A stretch of DNA of 50,510 nt from Microdochium bolleyi (lineage: Eukaryota; Ascomycota; Sordariomycetes; Xylariales; Microdochiaceae). The notes under the pieces are model-generated. The model was not told where the DNA came from. It searched no databases and was given only the letters and a program-made list of their open reading frames with translations. Position 1 is the first letter of the stretch. Every line of letters starts with the position of its first letter. A program made the translations under genes and the position numbers. Shown one piece after another: positions 41,669-50,510 of the stretch. The DNA is taken from positions 1-50,510 of the forward strand of contig KQ964276.1 in the NCBI GenBank assembly GCA_001566295.1, given 5' to 3'.

Positions 41669-44600
41669 GCAGGTTGAGCGCTGAAGACTACAGCATCGGG
41701 TGTGGGTGTTTAAATACTTTTTGGAACAAGGGGCTCGAGATTCCTGCGTGTTCCCATTTTATATGAAGAAAGTCTATCCAAAGCCTCATCTTTGATGGAT
41801 GTGGTTGATCCAACGGCTTCTGGCTCCAGACACCAGTGCATGGTCGCTTGCTCTGTACGCTTTATAGGTCAGTCCGCGCGGAAAGATCAATCCCCAGTGA
41901 TCCCATGCGGAGTGTCCATCTGGATCAGTCCGTGTTCTGGAGATTTGGGATCGACTTTCTGCGCTCTGCGCCACGGTCGTCTCGCACACACCCCAGGATA
42001 TCCGGCATGTTGTTTAAACAATGACATTGGCTACCACTTCCATGCAAATCCTGGAACCTGCTTGGCGGGTCACTGAAATGGCAACATCCGAGTACTCGTG
42101 TGATCTGGATGTGACCCAGTAAAACCTTATGATTACACACCATCAACACGATGCGTAGACTATGCTTTGATGCTGGATCGAAGACGCTCGGAAGCTTCTG
42201 CACGTGAGTCACTGCACTCAGACCCTGCTTTTTTAAGTTTCGAATATGGTGGAATGCAAAGATACACACCACTGGACAAGTACTGAGTGCGGAGAAAGAA
42301 CAGGATACCTCCAGGTGGATTACACAGACCCAAGCATAGAAGAGCCTTTCGCGTGTCCGTAACGGAATCACAACCGATTAGACTATAACACTGCTGGCCG
42401 GCATGCACAGTCGTGCATCATGCTCGCACGCGTGACGTGTATTGCAGCATAGTCGAGCCGTGCTTTAGCGATGAAGCGGTTGGAAAACCTTTGCAAGATG
42501 CCTTGGCAGTGTGATGTTTGGGTCAGAGGACAACGCGCCGTCCCACGAACCCACGCATAGCCAAGAAAAAAAGCAGGGCTTCTGTCCTATGGCTTCATGC
42601 GCGGCTTGGGACACTAGTTGCGCCGACTTGGGAGTCAGCCGTGGCAAGCCTCGTCATCTTTCCACACGGCGACTCGTAATGGTATCCACCATTGATTGTC
42701 ATCACACCATATGTGGTACTGCAACACGTAGCCTGCTGCCATTACGTGCTTTCGTGGGTGTACCAGGGCGAGCTAGTCACTTGGAGCTGCGCAGCAACAC
42801 ATCGGTGGCTGTGCGACCCCAACAAGCGATCAATCCTGGTGCCTTTCCTGTCCATTGGGAGAACCCATAGACAGAGTGATCCTGTGCACGACCAGATCCG
42901 ATCTTGACCTGCACGTACCAATAACTCAAGGGGGTCACAATCAAAGTTCCGTATTGGAAGCATTGCTGGAGACCAGACCCGTGCCACGCCACTCCAGTAT
43001 GTGGAAATAGATCGAATCCACAGCAACATCCCCTTTGTCTCCCACGACCACCACGCGCGAGTTGTGTGCGGCACTCTGCCAGTCCAGACAGTGCACTGTG
43101 CCAACAACCGCGACACGACGACAACATTCGGATAGCCTCCATCGCCCAGAACTGGCAGGGAGAAGCGAGGGCCATCACCCGATCCCGGCACTTGCCCCGT
43201 TTTGGGGGGTCCCCAAAAGCACGCCACGTGCGCTAGGTGCATCTAACGAAGCAGGTTTAGTCAGGGGTAACATGATGTGCATGCTGTATTCGCCAGTGCG
43301 GCGGAGGACACGCCACGTTTTCTCAGAGATGCCCTCCCCACATCTACATTACGGTCTCTGATAGGTACTCGATCGTTGACGCCGAAATTGCAACAGCGAG
43401 GATAGTACTAGAGATAGCGATCAGGAGATTTCCGCAGGGAGGGGTCGGCCCCGGGAGTCACGGAGACAGTCTCGGCCGTGGTCGGTGCAGAGTGGCCATG
43501 CAGAGTTTTTCTCGATCCATCAGAGTCTCAGAGGGCATGCAAGTCATTTGGTTATCAAGTGGTGTTGTCGAAGTAGCAACACAGCGGAGCCGGGCCCGCA
43601 AAGAGGGTGTACCAGATCGGGTGAGAATACATGGCTCGGCTTTCCATGTCCGCGTGGCAGGCAGCAAGGCATGCGCAGCTTATGCAAGATTGACAGCTCG
43701 ACCTGCATAATACTACATCCTGACCGGTCCTAACTCAACAGACGCGAATTAGCATCGACGCAGCAACCGTGTCAGACCTTTCACGCCGCAACTCATCACC
43801 AATTCCCCCGCCGTCTGACAAATACCTGCAACACCAATGCAAAACAGCCTGCCGCCGGGAGAACTTTTGCCACGGTACCTCAAGCACCTTCGTCGCAGCC
43901 ACGCAAACCCCGTAGACTGGCCAATCACGTCCTCCAATACCCAGCGCCTGTTCCAAATGGCCTGACCCCTGCGCAAGCGTCGTTCGTCCGTCTGTCCCCA
44001 CGACACTGGCCCCTGACCTAGCGAATGCCGAAATGCAAGACACTCTGGATCTCCCCCACATAGCGCCCGCCATCTGGCAGCCACGGTCCAGACCAAAGAC
44101 CCTTTGATCAAGCTTCAAAGAAGCGGGCGTCTTGGCGGTGGAGAGTGGGACTTGGAGGGCGGGCCAGGAACAAGCTCAGCTGGTCAGGGGCCCAGGGTTT
44201 TGCCTCCCACCCATGAACGCAAGGACGCAGCCCCGGCCCCTTGACGTCGATCACGATCTGACAGTTCGGACCACCAGGGGAGAAGCCAGCACGTACAGGA
44301 GGCCTTAGCGCAGGTATTGAAAGGGGAGCTCGAGATACCCCGGTCCCCTCTGGCACACTCAATTGGGACTGCTGGGCATGGCTGGTCATGGCGAGACTGC
44401 AAGTTATAGAGTTCTCAACACCTGCTAAATAACTCAACCGCAACAGCCTCATCACAAGTCATGCAGTTTTTTAAGCAATAGCCAACATTTGTATTAATAT
44501 GTGCCAAGAAGGAGTAACTCATTAGACGCACCCCCACCCCCACAAGAAGGTGACTTTAACTGTCAAGGACATTCAGCAGTGGGCGCTTATAGCCTCTTGG

Positions 44601-44745
44601 ACACGACAAGGTAAACAAATACTTCGGATTTCTAGCTCGAAATGGGGAGCAGCAGCGACCTTTTCCCGGGAAATCACACCTAGGCGTTCGACCTCAGGAG
44701 ATGTGCCGGGAAAACCTAGTCCCGCCGTCACTTCCAATTTGGAGT
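41669..44745. other. Long gene-poor region
   Basis: About 3 kb in which no open frame carries family motifs or credible splice sites. Overlapping frames on both strands around 42500-43250 and 43735-44450 look like chance. Confidence 0.45.
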
Positions 44746-46827
44746 TTACTGTTCCGTGACAGCAGACTCCTCCTCGGAAGTGGTGGTGGTCGACGAAGTG
44801 GTGGTCACAGTTGCGAATGTGGTAGGGACAGAGGCGGTATCAGTGGTAGTCTCCGTGGTGGTAGTCTCTGTGGCGGTGGTCTCAGTCGCGGTAGTCTCAG
44901 TAGCCGTAGTCTCCGTGGCGGTGGTCTCCGTGGCTGTGGTCTCCGTGGCTGTGGTCTCAGTGGCAGTCGTCTCAGTGGCAGTCGTCTCAGTGGCAGTCGT
45001 CTCAGTGGCAGTCGTCTCAGTGGCAGTCGTCTCAGTGGCAGTCGTCTCAGTAGCCTCAGTCGCGGTGGTTTCAGTGGCAGTCGTCTCAGTAGCCTCAGTC
45101 GCGGTGGTTTCAGTGGCGGTAGTCTCTGTGGCAGTGGACTCAGTAGTCGTGGACTCTGTGGCAGTGGTCTCGGTGGCGGTAGTCTCTGTAGCCGTGGTCT
45201 CTGTGGCAGTGGACTCAGTAGCAGTGGACTCGGTCGCAGTCTCGGTAGCAGACTCCGTAGCAGTCTCGGTAGTAGACTCGGTGGCCGTCTCGGTAGCAGA
45301 CTCTGTCGCAGTCTCGGTAGTGGAAGCAGTCTCCGTAGCAGTCTCCGTAGCAGACTCCGTAGTGGAAGCAGTTTCGGTAGCAGACTCGGTAGCAGTGGTC
45401 TCTGTCGCAGTCTCCGTAGCAGTCTCCGTAGCAGACTCCGTGGCAGTGGTCTCAGTAGCAGTCTCCGTAGCAGTCTCCGTAGCAGACTCCGTGGCAGTGG
45501 TCTCAGTAGCAGTCTCAGTGGCAGACTCCGTGGCAGTCTCGGTGGCAGGCTCAGTGGCAGTCTCCGTCGCAGAGTCAGTAGTGGAAGCAGTCTCGGTGGC
45601 AGACTCAGTAGCAGTCTCCGTAGCAGACTCGGTAGCGGAAGCAGTCTCCGTGGCGGACTCTGTAGCAGACTCCGTGGCGGACTCTGTAGCAGACTCTGTG
45701 GCAGGCTGGGTAGCAGAAGTCTCAGTAGCAGTGGACTCAGTGGCTGTCTGGGTAGGCGAAGAAGTGACTTCCGACGCGCTAGTAGTGATGGTGGCCGGGT
45801 TGCTGGTGGTGGCGCTGGAGGCAGCAGAGCTCGCGTTGGTGGTGGTAGCGGTGGCAGTCGCAGTAGCGGTCGTCACAGACGCGGGCGGTGGAGGAGGAGG
45901 GGTGGTGACGGCAACGGGGTCGCGCTCGAGTTGAGCAGGCGAGATCTGGTTAGACCAGCCAAAGTTGTCGAGGAAGACCTCAGCAGAGCCAGTGGCGCAC
46001 TCGACAACGGCCTGGAAGTTGACAGTAGACGTGGTCGGGACGAACGTGCCGGCGATGTCTCTCCAGGTGCCGGGAGTGGCGCGGGTCTGGACGGGGAAGA
46101 AGTCGCTGAAGGCGAAGGGGGTGGAGGAGCCCTCCGCGTAGGCGCTGAAGCGGCAGTCGTTGGGCAGGGCGTTGTTGGCGACGAGGTACCAGGCCTGGAA
46201 GGTGTAGGTGCTGCCGACGGTGACGTTCTCGAGGACCTGGGCCAAGCCGTCACGGGCACCGCCACCGGACTGACGCTTGCGGAAGCGAAGCATGGCGCGG
46301 GGGATAGGCTGGGACACGGGAGCACCGCCAGCATAGGCACAGGGACCACCGTTGGGGTAGCCTCCCTCGGTTGAGGGTCCGACTCTGCCGAGAGGGGCGA
46401 AGACGCCGAGGCCATTGGCGAAGTCACCGCCCTCGATGATGTTGCCGGGAAGGACCTCTTGGGTTGGGGTAGTTGTGGCAGAGGTGGTGGTGGCGGTGGT
46501 GCTGTAGGTGGCCGTGCCGGTAGTGGTGGCGGTGGTGCTGTAGGTGGCCGAATCAGTGCTGGCAGTGCTGTAGGTGGCAGCATCAGTGCTGGCGGTGCTG
46601 TAGACGGTGGTGTAGGAGCCGTCCGAGTTGGTGGTGGTGTAGGCGCCGCCGGTGTGGACGGTGCTGTAGGAGCCATCCGAGTTGACGGTGGTGTAGGAGC
46701 CGGCGCCCGAGGTGACGGAGCTGTAGGGGTAGGCGGAGTGAGGAGGTCTCCCACAGCGCTTCTTGGCCATGGCCGAGGGCATGGAGCCCAGGGCCATGAC
46801 GGCGACAAGCTTTGCGGACAAGTGCAT
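44746..46827 (-). CDS. Secreted Thr/Ser-rich mucin-like surface protein with jelly-roll-type domain
   Basis: A single exon encodes 693 residues. The ATG at 46827 starts a secretion signal (MHLSAKLVAVMALGSMPSAMA). Next comes a Tyr/Ser/Thr-rich segment with SDGSYTTV-like repeats. A globular domain (about 122-300) follows, with NIIEGGDF, TYTFQAWYLV, CRFSAY, TPGTWRDIAGTF and AEVFLDNFGW. This is the pattern of carbohydrate-binding or galactose-binding-like beta-sandwich domains in fungal surface proteins. From about 330 to 680 the chain is almost only Thr, Ala, Glu and Ser in ETTAT and ESATETAT repeats, which would be heavily O-glycosylated. The C-terminus (SEEESAVTEQ) lacks a GPI-anchor signal, so it may be secreted or held in the wall by other means. 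Open frames on the opposite strand are repeat shadows. Confidence 0.85.
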   Translation of the reverse strand: MHLSAKLVAVMALGSMPSAMAKKRCGRPPHSAYPYSSVTSGAGSYTTVNSDGSYSTVHTGGAYTTTNSDGSYTTVYSTASTDAATYSTASTDSATYSTTATTTGTATYSTTATTTSATTTPTQEVLPGNIIEGGDFANGLGVFAPLGRVGPSTEGGYPNGGPCAYAGGAPVSQPIPRAMLRFRKRQSGGGARDGLAQVLENVTVGSTYTFQAWYLVANNALPNDCRFSAYAEGSSTPFAFSDFFPVQTRATPGTWRDIAGTFVPTTSTVNFQAVVECATGSAEVFLDNFGWSNQISPAQLERDPVAVTTPPPPPPASVTTATATATATTTNASSAASSATTSNPATITTSASEVTSSPTQTATESTATETSATQPATESATESATESATESATETASATESATETATESATETASTTDSATETATEPATETATESATETATETTATESATETATETATETTATESATETATETATETTATESATETASTTESATETATETASTTETATESATETATESTTETATESATETATESTATESTATETTATETTATETTATESTTTESTATETTATETTATEATETTATETTATEATETTATETTATETTATETTATETTATETTATETTATETTATETTATETTATETTATETTATETTTTETTTDTASVPTTFATVTTTSSTTTTSEEESAVTEQ
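44851..45180 (-). repeat. 15-bp minisatellite coding ETTAT repeats
   Basis: A tandem array of a 15-base unit (plus strand CTCAGTGGCAGTCGT and variants) translates on the minus strand to five-residue ETTAT repeats. Six perfect adjacent copies lie at 44956-45045, with more diverged copies on both sides, so length variation between strains is likely. Confidence 0.9.
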
Positions 46828-49800
46828 GGTGGCGAGGATTAGGCCGGTATTAGGTAGTGTACTTGAAAGGATGCGGAAAGAGCGGACGGATCTGGTCGAG
46901 GTGCTGAACGAGTGGTCACCTGGAGTCCGGATTGGTGGCTGGGCAGTGGCAAGACTGGAAAAGCAGCGTGAGGACGGAGGAACAAGAAAAGAAAGCCATC
47001 GTAGGAGACGGGCATCTTGATGATATACTGGTCGGTGGATGGGTGACGCGGGCCGCAGAGGCTGGCGATGTCGAGCGAGTCGGGCATGGGTGATGATGAG
47101 CGGAGGGGCGGGAGGCCCGGGCTGGCGATCGCGGAGATTGGGAGGCGTCGATAGTAGGCTGGGCGGAGCAGAGCCAGCACAGGGAGCTTTGCTACGCGGG
47201 CGTGGGTCGGGATCGTGGTGACAGACAGGCGCAGTCGTGGTGATGGCGTGTGTTGGCGTGTGTTGGTGGTGGTGTTTGTGCGAGGTGATGCCTGGGAGCC
47301 GGTGGAGGCGAGGGGTCGTCGTCTGGCTGGGGCCGGCCCGAGCGGGGCCGCCGGGGCCTGAGGCAGGCACCGGCCAGGGCCCTCCGTGCTGTCGACATCG
47401 CCAGCTGCATGGTGGAAATTAGGCTCGGCTGTCAGATGCCTTCTTCTGACGGCCTCGAGGCACCTAGCGCCGGTTCACACTCATCTCGAGCCCTTCCCCC
47501 TCGCGGCCGCCACGTGTGTCGGCATGCCCCCCCAGCGTCTCGATCGGCTCCCTCCTCCTTGCTCCCGATACTCCTCATCTCCACGGACCCGCCTGTGTCG
47601 TGTCTAGCCGCCAGCCTTTCTTCTCTCGATACCAGCCCAGCTGAAGGATCTCTCGGCAGCTCTCGTTCAGTCTTGGGCATGACTCTTGTCTCCCATGCAT
47701 ACCGGTGGGCCATGGCGTGCTCTGCACTGTCTATCACTTTCTTCCAGAGCGGATAGGCCAGTGGACTTGGCTTGGCACAACATGTCCAAGTTGTGAATTT
47801 CCACTTTGCAGTTGTGTGGCGGTGCTGGGCAGAGGGCCTTGCCGTCAGCCAAGGCAGCTGACAGGAACATGCCACCAGAGCGAGGCACCTTCTGCGTCAC
47901 GCCTCATGACTGTCCAGTTGGCCTCAGAGCTGGCAGCCACGCTCGAAAAGTCACAGCCCACGATTGCCTATTGCCTGGCTGAGAATTGTCGACTTCACAC
48001 AGACATAGGTGCATCCCTCCGAGGCAGCTGCAGAACACGCAATGATCGACCTGCTATTGGATGGATATAAGTGTACGATTCACAGACTACGGATCATCGC
48101 CAAGGGCCCCACACTGCCAGCACAGAGCTGAGACGATCAGAGCACGGGCGTGATCATGACAAGCATCAAGCCGGGCCCCCCTTTCAGCTGGGCTGTCGAG
48201 ACGCCACAGCCTGCCATCGCTCTAGAGAATGACCCCTGCTGTCCTGGCAACCCGGCCTGTGGTGAAGCAGCGAGAGATGAAGACACTCATGTTCAAGCAG
48301 ACACCATGAGTATAGAACCAGAGGTTTCCCCGACACAGTTGTAGAAATAGCACCTGCCGTCCAGCACAGTCCCTGTCCAGCAAACAGCAGCCCTAGGACA
48401 GGGTCGTCGGCAGTTCAACTGGGAGTCCATACGCCAAAGGGGACTCCTCCGTCGAGTCCCGGACGACTCCACGGTCTAGACCCGGCCGACCCGACAACCC
48501 GGTGGTGCCCACCAGCTGAGCGCTAGCACAGACGGACGTTTAGCAAAGTGGGTGCTGCCCCATGCTAGGCCGCAGCCGTGGCTGACGTGCATTGTCTTTC
48601 AAAACGCTTCGGCTTTTGGCTGCGGGGTATACGCCCAAGAGTCTGGCCCAAGATTCTGGACCTGTCCGAGCTCAAGGGACGGTTCCGGGGCTCGACCTGG
48701 GCGGGGCACCCAGATCAGCTTCTCACAACAAATCTATGCCATGGAGTCCTCCTATACTTGACACGTGGGAAAGGGGGGAGGGCATTGTGATCAGTCCATA
48801 AGGCGACTACAATGCCAAGAACAATAAGAGAACATCAAAAAGAACCAAGAGCAGTTTCTCCTGGAGGCTTGCAGACAGTCAACACCTGGCGCGCGCCACT
48901 ATGCACGACACAATCGCTTTGTGGACAGCCAGTATAGTCCGGTCCAGCGCCACCAGCCACAATGAGCTCAGGAACAGCAGCGCACGACTCGGGGAGCGAG
49001 GCAACACGCCGTCACACACAGTGACAAGCTGAGTCGCTCGGGAGTTGCAGGGCCCCTTTTTTGTTCCAGCTACAGTCAGAGACTGCCTGTGACAGCTCCT
49101 TGCCTAGTCCGGCCCCGGGATCGCGTAGCATCCCCTTTCGGGGAATTGGTCCTGCTCCGCGGCGTGCGCCACGGGGGAGCAGACTAGATAGCCACGGACT
49201 GCTCGGTCTTTGTCGCGCTGCAGATGGCCGAGGGACGCCACGCTGTTTTTGTCGAGCTCCCATCTCTCAGCCGCAGAATCGATAGCTATGTCCGAAATGT
49301 CGTGCTCGAGTGCGTGCTCTGTGGTGGAAAGGGTTCCTTTTTCCCGGGGCTGGAGTGCCCAGGAGAATCTTTCTACGAAAGTGCGTATAGGGACATGGCA
49401 CGATTATCACCGACTAGCCTTGGACACGTGTTCCAAGGACTATGAGGCTGGCCTCGTCTCGAGCATTCAGGGACGGGTGCGTACAAAGAAGCAACCAGAG
49501 TCAGGAGTTTCTTGGGTTTATTTGCCTATCTTGTTCCTGGACAAAAGTTCCTAGTGGATGTGACAGGTTACCCCCCTCCTCCCTTATTCAAGACGACCGC
49601 ATTCTGCATTTCAGCATAACTGGTTTGTCTGCTTTTCATTTCGTTCCCCGTCCTCTCCGAACAACCATTGCGCCACCTTGAGGGACTCCTCGCCGAATTC
49701 GGCAGAGAAACCCATCAATCGACAACAGACGCAGCAGAAGACCCTACCTCGCGAGCAACCTACCAAGCCCATCAGTAGTAAGAGAGAAACCCGGCCAAGG

Positions 49801-50461
49801 CATCGTTCCACAGTGGGACCATGCGGCGGCGCCGTCTCTTCTTCTTCTTCATCATCAGTCACCAGCCCCGTCGTGTGGCTGCTCTGGGGGCGCTGCCTCA
49901 AATCGAGCTGTGTTAACAGACATCTGGCCGCGGTGGGCCAAACACAAGCCGCTCGGCCGAACGCGGTGCGGATCTTTAACTGCCAAGTGCTGACCCAGCA
50001 GGAGGCGGTTGAAGACATGGTCAGCACGTAATCAGGCTTTTTTCTCCCGTCTGTTCTCACGTCCTTCATAACTTTCCCTCGCTCTCACCCTTTGTCTCCC
50101 TCGGTGAGCGACCTTCCCTCTGATCTGCACATTGCGGCAAGCGGTCAGCTCCATGTTCTACCATCAACACTGCCCCCGCCTGTGTGTTCTGCACTCTGAT
50201 CTGCAGTATACATATACCCGTCCATGTATTGTTTGTCTTGTTGTAGAGTGCGGACCTTCTCCACGCCTCATGACTAGCGCGTTTGTTCTCTCTGTGTCGA
50301 TGGCCGACACCCGAGGCACGGGAGCCTCGGGCCAATGCCCTGTCGCTCCTTGCGTCTCTACGTGCCTGGCGGTCAGTGATACTTTGCAAACCCGAGGCAG
50401 CAGTGAAGACTACTAGATCCCCCACGATCCCGTCCGTCCTGTCCGTCCTGTCCAGGGAACC
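46828..50461. other. Gene-poor right flank and leader of an edge gene
   Basis: No gene is supported between 46828 and about 49600. From about 49640 to 50461 the sequence looks like a long fungal 5' leader. It has CAACAGACGCAGCAG-type stretches, pyrimidine-rich blocks around 50040-50110 and a GTCCGTCCT repeat just before the ATG at 50462. Short open frames in it may act as upstream ORFs. Confidence 0.4.
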
Positions 50462-50510
50462 ATGCCACAGCACAGCCTGTTCGAGCCTCAGTACGAAAAA
50501 CTCCGGTCGG
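50462..50510 (+). CDS. 5' end of a gene cut by the window edge
   Basis: An ATG in good context (GAACCATGCC) opens a frame of 16 codons (MPQHSLFEPQYEKLRS) that runs off the window. The preceding long pyrimidine-rich leader supports a real start. Too little is present to name a function. Confidence 0.45.
   Translation, partial: MPQHSLFEPQYEKLRS

Noticed and set aside
44701..46374. Ser/Gly/Leu-rich and Val/Ser-rich open frames on the plus strand
   Set aside because: Translations of the 15-bp repeat on the wrong strand; the minus frame has the signal peptide and globular domain.
1..50510. tRNA or rRNA genes, CRISPR arrays, telomeric repeats, intact transposons
   Set aside because: No B-box-like motif with a fold, no regularly spaced direct repeats, no TTAGGG runs, and no transposase or reverse transcriptase motifs were seen by eye.

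Overview
The window reads as nuclear DNA of a filamentous ascomycete (Pezizomycotina, probably a Sordariomycete). The genes are split by short GT-AG introns (mostly 55 to 110 nt, many with CTGAC or CTAAC branch-like sequences). The gene content is typical of that group: a HET-domain protein, a CFEM/Pth11-type receptor, an AA9 lytic polysaccharide monooxygenase with a CBM1, SRPK-like kinases, a fungal dynamin-like GTPase and a small cysteine-rich secreted protein. No tRNA, rRNA, CRISPR array or intact transposon was recognised. All exon models were built by eye from reading frames, splice signals and family motifs.

Layout. 1-4.7 kb: no convincing gene. 4.7-9.9 kb (+): a seven-helix receptor and a copper amine oxidase containing a (GCT)20 tract. 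10.2-14.1 kb (-): two decayed genes, an ankyrin-repeat fragment and a HET-domain gene whose frame is broken only by in-frame stop codons. 16-24.2 kb: a PARP-type ADP-ribosyltransferase (-) facing away from two nucleotidyltransferase-fold genes and an SRPK-like kinase (+). 25-26.7 kb (-): a CFEM-GPCR. 29.7-30.1 kb (-): a small secreted protein. 32.3-35.2 kb (-): a six-exon dynamin-like GTPase. 36.6-38.1 kb (+): a second SRPK-like kinase with an unresolved 5' end. 39.1-40.2 kb (+): the AA9-CBM1 enzyme. 40.8-41.7 kb (-): an F-box-like protein. 44.7-46.8 kb (-): a Thr/Ser-rich surface protein with a 15-bp minisatellite. 50.46 kb: the first codons of a gene running off the right edge.

A short dispersed repeat occurs at 24.5, 32.1 and 36.4 kb. 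The copies differ mostly by C/T and G/A transitions. Two copies sit beside the two kinase genes, and the third lies just past the 3' end of the dynamin gene.

How the genes may relate. There is no sign of a biosynthetic cluster. Several members (HET, ankyrin repeat, PARP, nucleotidyltransferase fold, dynamin-like GTPase) belong to families linked to non-self recognition or stress in fungi or other organisms. The 10-38 kb stretch is therefore the most unusual part, but a shared function is inference only. The receptor, amine oxidase, AA9 enzyme, secreted protein and mucin-like protein look like independent accessory genes for sensing, nutrition and surface interaction.
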